DNA from: Sediminibacterium magnilacihabitans
GTDB lineage: Bacteria; Bacteroidota; Bacteroidia; Chitinophagales; Chitinophagaceae
Direction of reading: 5' to 3'
DNA length: 64,000 nt
NCBI GenBank assembly: GCA_002973575.1
Contig: PVEQ01000001.1
Location: forward strand, 62,001-126,000
Shown piece after piece: positions 15,517-24,473 of the stretch. The notes under the pieces were generated by a model, which had not been told where the DNA came from, made no database searches, and saw only the letters and a list, made by a program, of their open reading frames with translations. A program made the position numbers and the translations under genes. The number at the start of each line of letters is the position of its first letter. Positions within the stretch are counted from its first letter, which is position 1.

Positions 15517-17316
15517 CTACGACACCCCTAAACCTTTGCCTTTACTTTCTCTCTTTTTAGGCAGCAGGCTTTGTCCGTTCTTTTTTTCCTGCTTTTCCTT
15601 TTCAGTTTTAGTTGCTGGCTTCAAATCTTTTTTTTTATCATTCTCCTGACCTTCCTTTACTTCCTTGCTGCCTTTATCTATTCCGGATTTGTATTGCTCC
15701 AACGATTCTTTAGCCACCATTTTCATATTTGAATCGTACAGCGTTACTTTCTTATACTGTGGGTCGGCTTCCATAAACATTTTGTGGCTGCTGCCGTCTT
15801 TTTCAATGGTTACAGATTGCACATTCCCTTTTTCCAGTGATTGCATCAGCGCCTTTGCTTTATCCGGGTCGTTTAATTCCGCCACTGCAAATTTTTCAAC
15901 TGCCGCTTTCAAATCATAGCCATAATTTTCATGGAATTGTCTTACCTCAAAATTGTTATTCTTGTCCTTGTTTTCAAAGTCAAGCTGAATCCATGCTTTG
16001 TACGGCTGGCCTTCTTTAGTGGTAAGGTCTTTATGAACGGCACGGCCATCCAGCAGGTTGTAGGCTTCTTTTGCCGTTACTCCCTTGCCCTTGTTGAGGT
16101 AGAAAGTTTGCTCATTCTTTTCACCATTACTTTTTTCTAATGAAGCATAGTAATTGTTGAAGAAGTACATGTCCGTAGAATCCGATTTACGGAAATTGAG
16201 TGTGGCTTCGAAAGGCTTCTTATTGATTTCTGCTTTAAAGTGCAGTTGAAATTCACCCTTGCCTTCACTCATGTTCTTTTCCAAATCGGCTTTAAGTGTT
16301 TCACCAAAGCCCATGTATTTGATGTTATCCGTCAAATACTGAAGATTTTCATTGTTCATAAAATTTGTTTTTAATTGTTTATCGAATAATGATTGTTGTT
16401 GTGATTCAAAATGGTCAATCAATGCATCGGTAAAGGCATTGCCTTCTTTATTATATAAACCATTTGCATCGGGATTCAAATGGCGACTTATACTCTCAGC
16501 GTATGGAATATGTTCAAGAATATCCTTGATTGATTTAAAATGCAGAACCGCAAAGTTGTCCCGGTCACTGATATTATTTATTGAAAACTCAGTTGCTTCT
16601 TCTTTTGTATTGAAAAAATGAATATCCTCTTTGTCAATAAAATAAAGACTGTTATTGTACGCCAAATAATGCTCGCCTTTTGACAGAGCAATATTCACCA
16701 GGTCAAGTACCTCATCAGCTATGGGATGTTCTCTATTCATTCGTTTAGTTTCTTTAAGCCTTTTATATGCTTCTTTTGCATGTAGCAAGCCCCCGCTTGC
16801 CTCAGTAACTTTAAGTGATGATTCGTATTTTGCTTTTAACTTGTTCCCTGCCTTTAAGTACTTAGTGTACATACTTTCGGGCCAATGCTTAATCATCAGT
16901 AGAGATGCTAAATCCATCCCTTTGGTACTGGCAGTAAAAACTTTCATTAGGTCAGCTTCCAGTTTTTGCAGAAATGATGCATCATTTTTACTAATTATCC
17001 CAGAGTAATAGTTGTTGTATATGCTATCAGCTCTTGCAAATCTTCTTTCTAATTCTTCAGTGTCAATCCCCGCTACCATCGCTTTCTGTAACGCAATAGA
17101 TGTTTTAACCAGGTTATAACCATTAAATCTCCATTCGTTATTACTCTTTTCAAAATCGAGTGTGTACATCAAGTGGTCATTTCTACTCTTTATAAACATG
17201 TATGCTTTAAATTTTTCATTACCTGCTTTAATATACTCTTCTACCTGATTAACAGTGCTTGGAAAGCCAAGCCTGTCTAACTGCTCCTTCAAGGTTTTAA
17301 GGTTCTGCTGTGACAT
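15517..17316 (-). CDS. Large element protein of unknown function (599 aa)
   Basis: A 599-residue cytoplasmic protein, modular in sequence. A domain like the 251-aa neighbour's N-terminus occurs at the start (LDRLGFPSTVNQVEEYI) and a second copy appears near residue 330-410 (LQYLTDNIKYMGFGETL to EKSNGEK), followed by GKGVTAKEAYNLLDGRAVHK. The end is highly basic and finishes SLLPKKRESKGKGLGVS. It lies 41 bp from the 251-aa gene and 4 bp from traN. Proteins of this sort are common and uncharacterised in Bacteroidetes conjugative elements. Confidence 0.6.
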   Translation of the reverse strand: MSQQNLKTLKEQLDRLGFPSTVNQVEEYIKAGNEKFKAYMFIKSRNDHLMYTLDFEKSNNEWRFNGYNLVKTSIALQKAMVAGIDTEELERRFARADSIYNNYYSGIISKNDASFLQKLEADLMKVFTASTKGMDLASLLMIKHWPESMYTKYLKAGNKLKAKYESSLKVTEASGGLLHAKEAYKRLKETKRMNREHPIADEVLDLVNIALSKGEHYLAYNNSLYFIDKEDIHFFNTKEEATEFSINNISDRDNFAVLHFKSIKDILEHIPYAESISRHLNPDANGLYNKEGNAFTDALIDHFESQQQSLFDKQLKTNFMNNENLQYLTDNIKYMGFGETLKADLEKNMSEGKGEFQLHFKAEINKKPFEATLNFRKSDSTDMYFFNNYYASLEKSNGEKNEQTFYLNKGKGVTAKEAYNLLDGRAVHKDLTTKEGQPYKAWIQLDFENKDKNNNFEVRQFHENYGYDLKAAVEKFAVAELNDPDKAKALMQSLEKGNVQSVTIEKDGSSHKMFMEADPQYKKVTLYDSNMKMVAKESLEQYKSGIDKGSKEVKEGQENDKKKDLKPATKTEKEKQEKKNGQSLLPKKRESKGKGLGVS

Positions 17317-17320
17317 TGTG

Positions 17321-18085
17321 TCATTTTAAGGCCGGCAATACCCTGGCTTTCATTATATCCTTATTACGAATCTTAAATAAAAAGTGCCTGCCGCCATTCT
17401 TCTCTGTAATCTGTACTGCCAGATACTTTTTATCAGGAACAGTAAACTTTTCAAGTGCCGCCACAAATACTGTGCTGTTGCCCCCTTTCACTTTACTATA
17501 ATTACCAGTTATGTGGAGTGGTTTTTGTTCTGATTCCTGCACGGCAGTTCTTTTACTTCTTTTCTTGTCCTTAATAAAAAAGCGAAGAAGGTCCACATCA
17601 TAATCAACAGTTCCACCATTGTTGATATATACCTGAAAGTAAATTGTATTGTCCTTGATGTATATACCTTTCACACCTGCCTTCATGTTATACTTTTTGT
17701 CCTTTATTTTTTTTACGGTTCGTCCATTATCCATAATCATGTTTGCATAAGAGCTGATGGTGGCAGTTCTGTTTACAGGCAGATAAAGCACCCACACCGA
17801 AGGCTTGTAATCGTAGGTGACCGTAAAGGCATATACGCTGCCGTCATCTGTAACAACACTCAGGTTTGTTTCTGTAAAATCTTTTTCGGCTGCTTTTACT
17901 AATAGAATTTCCGGTGCCTCTTTTACCTGCTGAGCCAAAACTGAGGAAGTGCCCCTGTCAACATGTTTAATAGCAAACGGAAATACAAGGCTTGTGGTTT
18001 TATCTGTTGTGATACTTAGTTTTGTTTGTGCCTCAGCAGAAACGAATACCCACACTGCACAAATCATACACCCTAATCGTTTCAT
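17321..18085 (-). CDS. traN: Conjugative transposon protein TraN
   Basis: A 254-residue exported protein with a signal peptide ending near SAEAQ. The TraN-type (DUF4138) body is visible from KLSITTDKTTSLVFPFAIKHVDRG, then VLLVKAAEKDF-like and FTVTYDYKPSVWVLYL. In CTnDOT-type systems TraN is a periplasmic/outer-membrane part of the mating channel, playing the VirB9-like role with TraM. It is the last clear channel gene of the operon and lies 22 bp after traM. Confidence 0.85.
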   Translation of the reverse strand: MKRLGCMICAVWVFVSAEAQTKLSITTDKTTSLVFPFAIKHVDRGTSSVLAQQVKEAPEILLVKAAEKDFTETNLSVVTDDGSVYAFTVTYDYKPSVWVLYLPVNRTATISSYANMIMDNGRTVKKIKDKKYNMKAGVKGIYIKDNTIYFQVYINNGGTVDYDVDLLRFFIKDKKRSKRTAVQESEQKPLHITGNYSKVKGGNSTVFVAALEKFTVPDKKYLAVQITEKNGGRHFLFKIRNKDIMKARVLPALK

Positions 18086-18107
18086 CTTTTTTAAATTTAT
18101 TTGGTTA

Positions 18108-19394
18108 TTAATCAGATTCGGTATTCTTGTCCTTCAGTAAAACTTTGTAACCTTCTTTAACCATAACTTTTACCTGTTTTACTTTCCGGCTCATTAAACT
18201 TTTTACCGTGTTGATACCGGCAGCGGCGGCCTGTGCCTTTAAAGAGGGGTCAAGAGTGGTAAGTTCCATCAGTTGCAGACTATTATCGGCAGAGTTCTTT
18301 GCCACATCCCGGCTAATGGAACCTGGAATATAGATACCTGGTAAACCGTCCATATCATATAATTCCAATTTTACAGGGAATAAAATGTTTTTATAACGAA
18401 TAGAGCTTATTCCTACTTCAAGCCTCTCATTATTCAGTGACGCAGTACCATTTATAGGATTTCCTTTGGGAATTAAAATACCATTGATGAAAATGTCTGT
18501 TGAAAGCCTTAGCTGAATAACTGCGCCATTTACCAACACTTGATTACTATGTACAATTGCTTCAATTGCCCGTCCTTCCTCAGCCATTGATTTATCATAG
18601 TCCATGCTATAGAATTTGTTTGCTCTACTTGTTGTGATTTTGCTTGTGTCCATCAACGAAACACTTGCCAATGCAGGCATTGTAGTTATAGCGTAAACCA
18701 CCTGCTTATGTTGTAATGATTTCTCCTTTAGTTTTTCCCTTATCCTTTGCGGATGCTGGATATCCAGTATTTTTTCCAATGTTCCATTGAGTTGGTCCAT
18801 CTCCGGGTCACCGCTATTTGTTTTATTCATTGTGAGCAACATGTTTTCTAACCTATTCACTTCGCCGGAAAATTCTTCCTCTTGTTTGAAACTGGTTGCA
18901 TTTGTGTTTTCATTGACTGATACTTCCGGTTGTTTGTTGATTTCCTTTTGCAGCAATGCTAATTTTTGCATTAATTTTTGTTCGGGATTATTTGAAGATG
19001 TTTCATACGGTGAAGAATTTAACCGCTGGTTGTATTTAGAGGCTGAGTTTTGGGTGAGTACTTCTAATTCGTTTACCGGCAATAGCGATGTGTCTTCATG
19101 TTGTTTGTAATACGGATCTGTCCTCATCCATTCTTCCAGTTTGGCCGAGTCTTTGTCAGCCTTATCATAAAAGCTTAGTTTGTCTGTTAAGTTCTCATCT
19201 TTCATTTTAGCATCAGGGAGATTTAAGTTTAAACCTTGCTGCTTTACTATAGTGGCCTGTTCCTTTCCCTGACCACCACCCAATGCCCAAAATGCCATTG
19301 TAAGAAATGGTATTACCAATAAAGGCAACACCAGCATCATTTCCCGTTTACGCAGGAAGGCCTGCGACCTCTGCACAGTACTCATACACTTCAT
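18108..19394 (-). CDS. traM: Conjugative transposon protein TraM (VirB10-like)
   Basis: A 428-residue inner-membrane-anchored channel protein. A single membrane helix (about 20-40; LVLPLLVIPFLTMAFWAL) follows a short cytoplasmic N-terminus with RSQAFLRKRE. A long Gln/Asn-rich periplasmic linker (50-220) and a C-terminal VirB10/TraM-like beta domain, with VLVNGAVIQLRL, GNPINGTASLNNERLEVGI and GLPGIYIPGSI, come next. It spans the periplasm and links the inner and outer membrane rings. Its start overlaps the TraL-like stop (ATGA). Confidence 0.85.
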   Translation of the reverse strand: MKCMSTVQRSQAFLRKREMMLVLPLLVIPFLTMAFWALGGGQGKEQATIVKQQGLNLNLPDAKMKDENLTDKLSFYDKADKDSAKLEEWMRTDPYYKQHEDTSLLPVNELEVLTQNSASKYNQRLNSSPYETSSNNPEQKLMQKLALLQKEINKQPEVSVNENTNATSFKQEEEFSGEVNRLENMLLTMNKTNSGDPEMDQLNGTLEKILDIQHPQRIREKLKEKSLQHKQVVYAITTMPALASVSLMDTSKITTSRANKFYSMDYDKSMAEEGRAIEAIVHSNQVLVNGAVIQLRLSTDIFINGILIPKGNPINGTASLNNERLEVGISSIRYKNILFPVKLELYDMDGLPGIYIPGSISRDVAKNSADNSLQLMELTTLDPSLKAQAAAAGINTVKSLMSRKVKQVKVMVKEGYKVLLKDKNTESD

Positions 19395-19888
19395 TTTTGT
19401 TTTTGTGATAAATAAATTTGCTCCAGCATCTGCACACTGTCCATCAAACCAGGCCGGGCCTGCAGGATGCTGTCGTATTCATTCCTTGCTTTTTGCTTCA
19501 GGCTGTCCATATAGTTTCTGAACTGTTTTATTTGCAGCCAGGTTTCTTCATCCACATAGGCTTCTGGCGCCAGTTCTTCATCACCGGTTTTGTTAAAGTG
19601 TTTTGGTACATCCATCTGCTGTATTTCAAAATCCTTTTGGCTGTTGTCGGGACTAATGATGCTGTTTGCAACCAGGTAGATACTGTAACCTCCTGCGGAA
19701 ATGCAGAAAAGTATAAGTATTAGTTTTAGTCGTTTAAAATCTGTTTTCATAAAAACCCTGTTCATCTTTTCGGCAAATAGTTGTTGTAGCTTGATACCAA
19801 ATCCTGCAATCTTTCCAGCCACCTTATCAGAAACAGTTATTTTGTTTCCGGTCTCTTTATCTTTTTGCTTTCTTTTGTACAGCCACAT
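19391..19888 (-). CDS. TraL-like single-span membrane protein
   Basis: A 165-residue protein lying between traK and traM, the place of traL in this operon type. A basic N-terminal 50 residues, with MWLYKRKQKDKETG, precede one membrane helix (about residues 58-77, LKLILILFCISAGGYSIYLV), and an acidic periplasmic region with a coiled-coil tail follows. It is longer than CTnDOT TraL. ATG 19888 is chosen: it lies right at the traK stop, while the longer frame from 19942 would overlap traK. Confidence 0.6.
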   Translation of the reverse strand: MWLYKRKQKDKETGNKITVSDKVAGKIAGFGIKLQQLFAEKMNRVFMKTDFKRLKLILILFCISAGGYSIYLVANSIISPDNSQKDFEIQQMDVPKHFNKTGDEELAPEAYVDEETWLQIKQFRNYMDSLKQKARNEYDSILQARPGLMDSVQMLEQIYLSQKQK

Positions 19889-19889
19889 A

Positions 19890-20507
19890 TTACCGGTTTT
19901 GAATGTTGATGTCAGTATTCTCCAGCGTTCGCCATTTCTCAATTAAAAAACCATGTGAATTATTATCACTACGGGATACGTTTCTTAAATAACCTTCGGT
20001 AATCAGGTTCCTGGTTACAATTGTGGTAGGACGAATAATTTTCTGTTCCCCTTTATACCTGAAATAGAAGGGATACACATCTGTATTAATGATGATACTA
20101 TCAACTGCAATTTCCTGGCTAATGTTGCCTGAAATAAGATTGGAATAGTAGCCATTCTCTTTCAGGTTGTCGTACTGCTGTTTTGCAGAGTTATCTGCCA
20201 GGTATAATGCTTTTGTAATATTGGACTGAATTACCTTATCATCCGGGTCGAGAGTGAAAAAATAATGATGAAACATTTTTACATGGTCTCTTGCCTCAAC
20301 GGGGATATTATCTTTCCTGTCTGCTGCATAGGCTTCCAATGCTTTGCCATTTGCCAATATAAAAACTTTGTTTTGAGATTGGGAAGTAAGCTGATAGCTT
20401 TTGTAAGCAATAAAAAGGGATATAATAACACAGGCGGCTAAGAACGCCACGCTGAATAGCCGGATGTACCTAAAAGCAGTGTCTATATTTTTTGTTTTTT
20501 GAAACAT
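19890..20507 (-). CDS. traK: Conjugative transposon protein TraK (VirB8-like)
   Basis: A 205-residue inner-membrane protein: a short cytoplasmic N-terminus MFQKTKNIDTAFRYIR, one membrane helix (about 16-38), then a periplasmic domain of the TraK/VirB8 NTF2-like kind with EARDHVKMFHHYFFTLDP, SNLISGNISQEI and FYFRYKGEQKIIRPT. It ends WRTLENTDINIQNR, as usual for the family. It nucleates the channel. ATG 20507 is used; the preceding codon is GTG. A repeated intergenic motif lies about 78 bp upstream. Confidence 0.85.
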   Translation of the reverse strand: MFQKTKNIDTAFRYIRLFSVAFLAACVIISLFIAYKSYQLTSQSQNKVFILANGKALEAYAADRKDNIPVEARDHVKMFHHYFFTLDPDDKVIQSNITKALYLADNSAKQQYDNLKENGYYSNLISGNISQEIAVDSIIINTDVYPFYFRYKGEQKIIRPTTIVTRNLITEGYLRNVSRSDNNSHGFLIEKWRTLENTDINIQNR

Positions 20508-20570
20508 CACTCACATTTTTCCAACGCACCTGAAGTAAACAATACAAATTAGATTCCAATACAACTTTTT

Positions 20571-20596
20571 GATAGGTAGTGACGGTAGGACTATCT
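20571..20596 (-). promoter_or_regulatory. Repeated tra motif, copy upstream of traK
   Basis: Contains the nonamer GTAGGACTA (20585-20593; TAGTCCTAC on the coding strand) inside an imperfect palindrome running from GATAGGTA to CTATC. It touches the traJ stop and lies about 78 bp before the traK start. Two further copies of the nonamer occur in the tra region, each upstream of another gene. Confidence 0.4.
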
Positions 20597-21788
20597 ATGT
20601 TTTCCCACTCAATCTATCTTTCATATATCCGCTTCCTCCATTATTATTTCCACCTTTAAAATACCCGTCAGACACTCCGGCATCTGCCATGCTATTGGCA
20701 ATTTTATTATAGCCGCCGCCAAGTGCATCCCTTGTCATAGAGGCGCCGCCTGCAGCTACAGTACGGGTAGAAGTGCTCATCATGTTGGTTACTTTATACA
20801 GGAGTGTATTGCCGCCACCGGCATGAATAATATAATTAGCTACCGATGGAACAGTGAAATAACCAATGATGCCGATAATCATGAATATCAGATATGCCGT
20901 GTCGGTTGTACTAAAAAAAGTATCACCGTTTGTTGCTATCTGCTGCAAATCTTCCTTCAACATGTTTTCCTGAATCTTTCCCATAATACCGCCAAAGATA
21001 TTGGCGACGGGTAACCACAAAAAGATGTTGAGGTAACGGGCTATCCAAACAGTGAGTGTATGCTGAAAGCCATCGAACACAGCAATGCCAAAGACCAATG
21101 GACCAAGAATTGCCAGCACAATTAAATAAAACGTCCGGATTGTATTGATACAAAGAGCTGCGGCCTCAAAGAGAACTTTTAGTACTTCGGCCATCCATTG
21201 CTTAATTGAGTTTCGGAAATTGTAGGAGAATTTCGCAAAGGCAAATTTGATGTCGTTGCCAATGCTCTTAAGCCAGCCTTCTCTCTTATCAGCATAGTGG
21301 TATTTATACCATTTATCCCGGTCACCTGACCCATTGGGGCCAACATACATTTGCCAGTAAGCGGTTTTCTTGATAGCTTCCTCTTTCATTTTCAGCAATT
21401 GTGCGACAGCTTTATCTGAATCTGTTACCATTGCTGCCGTAGAAGTAACTGTAGGCTTCATTACTCCATTTATCATAGCAATAACAGACGGAAATATTAA
21501 TACAGCAAACCCCAAAACGAATGGCCGGAACAACGGATAAAAATCCACCGGTTCTGCCCTTGATATATGCCCCCAAACCCTTGCAGCAATATACCAGGTG
21601 GCAGCAAAGCCGGCAATACCACGTCCCACACCAATTAAACGGCTACAGAGCGGCATCATATCATCATACAGCTTTTCTAATACTTCATGCAGGCTGCGTA
21701 TTCTGTTTGCCATTCCCTGGGCTTCTGCTAAATGCGGAATTAGTAACACAACAATTGCTATACAGATAACCCTTACACACATTTTCAT
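20595..21788 (-). CDS. traJ: Conjugative transposon protein TraJ (VirB6-like)
   Basis: A 397-residue polytopic membrane protein. A signal-like first helix ends near AEAQG, then RSLHEVLEKLYDDMMPLC and GVGRGIAGFAATWYIA, the family's conserved beginning. At least six hydrophobic segments follow, plus a Gly/Ser/Asn-rich C-terminal tail. TraJ is the inner-membrane pore candidate of the channel. ATG 21788 is chosen; the codon two before it is GTG. It begins 30 bp after the upstream VirB5-like gene. Confidence 0.85.
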   Translation of the reverse strand: MKMCVRVICIAIVVLLIPHLAEAQGMANRIRSLHEVLEKLYDDMMPLCSRLIGVGRGIAGFAATWYIAARVWGHISRAEPVDFYPLFRPFVLGFAVLIFPSVIAMINGVMKPTVTSTAAMVTDSDKAVAQLLKMKEEAIKKTAYWQMYVGPNGSGDRDKWYKYHYADKREGWLKSIGNDIKFAFAKFSYNFRNSIKQWMAEVLKVLFEAAALCINTIRTFYLIVLAILGPLVFGIAVFDGFQHTLTVWIARYLNIFLWLPVANIFGGIMGKIQENMLKEDLQQIATNGDTFFSTTDTAYLIFMIIGIIGYFTVPSVANYIIHAGGGNTLLYKVTNMMSTSTRTVAAGGASMTRDALGGGYNKIANSMADAGVSDGYFKGGNNNGGSGYMKDRLSGKT

Positions 21789-21818
21789 ACTCACAACTTT
21801 AAAAGTGGAAAAACTATT

Positions 21819-22445
21819 TTATCTACTCAATCCATACAGTCTTCTGGACATCTCAATCTGCGCCTGTTCAGATTTACGTTGAAAGGAAAGCATATTTGTA
21901 TTGTTGGTAAAATCTTTCAGGAAGGAATACTGGTCTTCAACGACCATGTAAATCTTATCAATAGCCTGCAGCCGTTCATCATCACTCATACGCAACTTTC
22001 CAGATGTAATGACCATCGAAAGTTCATCAAGGCTTTTTAAACTCTCAGCAAACAGGTTGCTGTACACTTTGCCGAGATAATCAATTTCTTCTGTAGTAAA
22101 CTGCTTTTCTTCTTTAAAGCGGTTAAAGGCAAGTTTATATTCTTTAGCTATCCGAAGTTGATAACTGATGATATCCGCAACCCGTTTATACTTTTTTACG
22201 GCAGGGCTCACCTGCATTAAGGCATCTAAGAAAGTTTTATGGATATTGAAATTACCTTCCGATATGTTCTTTACTGCAGTGTATCCTTTATTCAGGAGTT
22301 TATACCCATCATACATGTTTTGCAAAATCTTTTTAAACTGCGCCAGCTTTTCAATATTCAACAGCAGCTGCTGCACTTCTTCGCTTTGTGCTTTTATTTG
22401 AAAACTCATGCCGCACATAATCATAACCACAAACAGTTTTTTCAT
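21819..22445 (-). CDS. VirB5-like exported helical protein, paralog 1
   Basis: A 208-residue protein with a signal peptide (ending near QIKAQ) and a long helical body. It shares a fixed pattern with the two genes upstream: an N-terminal helix with KILQNMYDGYKLLNKGY, a central RVADIISYQLRIAKEYK, TTEEIDYLGKVYSNL, MSDDERLQAIDKIY and an end QRKSEQAQIEMSRRLYG. This suits the periplasmic TraI/DUF4141-type proteins of Bacteroidetes systems, probably VirB5-like. Its start overlaps the previous stop (ATGA). Confidence 0.65.
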   Translation of the reverse strand: MKKLFVVMIMCGMSFQIKAQSEEVQQLLLNIEKLAQFKKILQNMYDGYKLLNKGYTAVKNISEGNFNIHKTFLDALMQVSPAVKKYKRVADIISYQLRIAKEYKLAFNRFKEEKQFTTEEIDYLGKVYSNLFAESLKSLDELSMVITSGKLRMSDDERLQAIDKIYMVVEDQYSFLKDFTNNTNMLSFQRKSEQAQIEMSRRLYGLSR

Positions 22446-23083
22446 TTTATTCCATTTATAAGTTTAGAACGATTGATTTCCATTTGCTCTCCCAAGCGTT
22501 GAACGGCCAGCAAGCCCATATCTTCACTAAAGGAACAGGCAAAGGAATATTTATCCTGTACATCTGCATACAACCCGTCAATCCGTTTCAGCCTTTCATC
22601 ATCCTTCATTTCCAATTCACCTGATGTTGTAACCAGTATTAGTTCCTCCACCGTTTTTATACATTCATCCAAAAGGGTATCAAATACCTGTTTGCAATAA
22701 TCCAGTTCAGCTTCAGTAAACTGTTTGGTTGCCCTTATTTGCTGAAGGGTGACTTTTGTTTGTTTGATGATTTTTGCCTGGTAAGCAATTATATCCGCCA
22801 CTTTAGCATAACGACGGATGGCAGGATTTACATTTTTTAGCCGGTTAAAGAAATCCCGGTGCAGGTTGAAGTCCCCGTTTTTTATGTTGCGGATAGTATT
22901 AATACCGCTAGTTGCAATATTATATCCCTTTTTGGCATAACCAAGATAAACCTGCAAGGCCGCAATTTGTTGCAGCAGGTATTTCTTTTGGGTTGCCTTT
23001 TGATTGAACCATTCATCAAAGGTTTGGGCATTTGATGAGTGAGCAACAAGATAAAGTGTTATTGACAGAAGCAATACTTTCAT
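22442..23083 (-). CDS. VirB5-like exported helical protein, paralog 2
   Basis: A 213-residue paralog of its neighbour, with signal peptide (ending near SSNAQ) and the same landmarks: AKKGYNIATSGINTIRN, RYAKVADIIAYQAKIIKQ, FTEAELDYCKQVFDTLLDEC, MKDDERLKRIDGLYADVQDKY and VQRLGEQMEINRSK. Cys residues in the middle helix (Cys about 133 and 142) are not shared with the other two copies. It is translated in overlap with paralog 1 and is separated from paralog 3 by about 700 bp holding an opposite-strand pseudogene. Confidence 0.65.
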   Translation of the reverse strand: MKVLLLSITLYLVAHSSNAQTFDEWFNQKATQKKYLLQQIAALQVYLGYAKKGYNIATSGINTIRNIKNGDFNLHRDFFNRLKNVNPAIRRYAKVADIIAYQAKIIKQTKVTLQQIRATKQFTEAELDYCKQVFDTLLDECIKTVEELILVTTSGELEMKDDERLKRIDGLYADVQDKYSFACSFSEDMGLLAVQRLGEQMEINRSKLINGIK

Positions 23084-23109
23084 ATACCTACTTTTGAATT
23101 AATTAAAGA

Positions 23110-23227
23110 CTAAAACATGCTCAAAAAGCTTTCCAGATAATCATTGAATGGGGTAATAGCCGTTGTGCTACCCAGGTATACTTCTAAAATTCCAGGCAAC
23201 ACATTTGGATAAATTAATAATGATGGT
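23110..23227 (-). other. Short open remnant between VirB5-like paralogs
   Basis: A minus-strand stretch open for about 38 codons, ending in a stop at 23110-23112, with coding-like composition (it ends NDYLESFLSMF). An in-frame stop lies directly upstream and there is no ATG, so it cannot be a whole gene. It may be the tail of a tra gene cut when the opposite-strand cargo gene entered, or chance. Confidence 0.25.
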
Positions 23228-23232
23228 TAAGT

Positions 23233-23240
23233 TATATTTG
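23233..23240 (+). promoter_or_regulatory. -7 promoter element for the GyrI-like pseudogene
   Basis: TATATTTG, a perfect TAnnTTTG match, 54 bp before the ATG at 23294. A TTTG lies 25 bp upstream, longer than the usual spacing. Confidence 0.4.
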
Positions 23241-23293
23241 AAGAAACTATTACGCCAAGCGTTGAGGTAAACAAGTATTTTCTGCACCTTTAA

Positions 23294-23736
23294 TTGCCTG
23301 AAATGGATATTGAAATTATAACTGACACTTTATTTTTACAACTTCATGGTTTTGGAGGCATTGCTTTTAATAAGGATTATGCAAGTACTGCTTTTAAGCT
23401 AAGCGGAAAAATGTGGGATTGTGTAAAATCGCAAGAATTGAAACATAAAGGAAAAAATATTTGGGTTTATGAAAACGACGACAAAGTTTTTGCAGGTATC
23501 GAGTTAGAAGTTAATCAGCCGACTAATAGTTTGCTTGAAGAAAAGAAAATTAAATTGTCAAAATATGCTCGTTTCACATAGGCCCATACAATCTTATAAA
23601 ACAATCAGGTCAGATGATGACGAAGCAACTTGCAATGAAAGGATTTGAGGTTGAATTACCGTATATCGAAATTTATGGACACTGGACAAAGGATGAAAGT
23701 AAATTAGAAACTGAACTTTTAATGACCTTAAAGTAG
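23294..23736 (+). pseudogene. GyrI-like small-molecule-binding protein, frameshifted
   Basis: The first 95 codons (23294-23581) encode the N-terminal half of a GyrI-like/AraC effector-binding domain (GIAFNKDYASTAF, KNIWVYENDDKVFAGIELE) and stop at TAG 23579. Reading on in another frame from about 23575 gives HIGPYNLIKQSGQ, KGFEVELPYIEIYGHW and ends at TAG 23734, which completes the same domain. A small deletion around 23575-23578 explains both halves. The gene is on the opposite strand to the tra operon and has its own promoter, so it is probably a later insertion that is decaying. A sequencing error would also fit. Confidence 0.75.
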
Positions 23737-23786
23737 CTCATAATAATAATAATAATAATTGCACACAACCTAAACTGTGTAAAAAA

Positions 23787-24467
23787 TTACCTCTGAATCC
23801 CATATAGCCTTTTCACATATTCAATTTCACCCTGCTCGCTTGCCCGTTGTATACTCAATATCTTATTCTGATTATTGAAATCTTTCAAGTCAACATATTG
23901 CTGTTCCAGATTGTCAGAAACAGTATTAATAATTTCCAACCGTTTGGCATCACTCATTTGTGTAGCGAAAGCATTCACTACTAAAAACAACTGGTCAATA
24001 CTTTTCAGGCTTTCATCCATCATGCCGGAATAGATATTATACATATAATCCAGTTCTTCAGAAGTAAAATTCTTGTCTTGTTTAAACAAAGCCCAGGCAC
24101 CCTTGTATTCGTTTACCATCTGTACCTGCCGTTCTATAATATCCTTTACCCGGTTATAATAAGCCAGGGCAGCTTTCACTTTCCATAGTTCCTTAAAATA
24201 ATCATCATAGAGTTTTCGCTGTTTTTCCACCCAGTCCTTAATCTCATTCAGCTTTAGCTGGCTCATTTTATTCTCCAATGTCTTTTGGGCATTTTGCAGC
24301 CAGATAGTTTTGTTCTGCAGCCGCTGCATTTGAAGGTCAAGTGCTTTAATAACTTTCTTTACTGCCGCTTTAATGATGTCTGCAATGGGTACCTGAGCTT
24401 TGGTTTCCTGTATTGGCAAAAACATACAGCACATACTCAATCCCACAACTGCCAATAATCTTTTCAT
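23787..24467 (-). CDS. VirB5-like exported helical protein, paralog 3
   Basis: A 226-residue paralog, the longest of three. It has a signal peptide (ending near ETKAQ), then an extra N-terminal coiled coil (LDLQMQRLQNKTIWLQNAQK) before the shared plan: YYNRVKDIIERQVQMV, FTSEELDYMYNIYSGMMDE, MSDAKRLEIINTVSDNLEQ and QRASEQGEIEYVKRLYG. The extra coil makes it the likeliest ancestor-type DUF4141/TraI protein, with the two shorter ones as duplications. It lies 6 bp after the lipoprotein gene. Confidence 0.7.
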   Translation of the reverse strand: MKRLLAVVGLSMCCMFLPIQETKAQVPIADIIKAAVKKVIKALDLQMQRLQNKTIWLQNAQKTLENKMSQLKLNEIKDWVEKQRKLYDDYFKELWKVKAALAYYNRVKDIIERQVQMVNEYKGAWALFKQDKNFTSEELDYMYNIYSGMMDESLKSIDQLFLVVNAFATQMSDAKRLEIINTVSDNLEQQYVDLKDFNNQNKILSIQRASEQGEIEYVKRLYGIQR

Positions 24468-24473
24468 ATACTG

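Noticed and set aside
15505-15530. Sequence near the 599-aa gene end that partly resembles the repeated tra motif
   Set aside because: Only a few positions match (CACTACGAC), so it is not a fourth copy of GTAGGACTA.
23739-23760. Run of TAA/ATA triplets
   Set aside because: A simple low-complexity microsatellite of about seven units; no sign of function beyond possible slippage.
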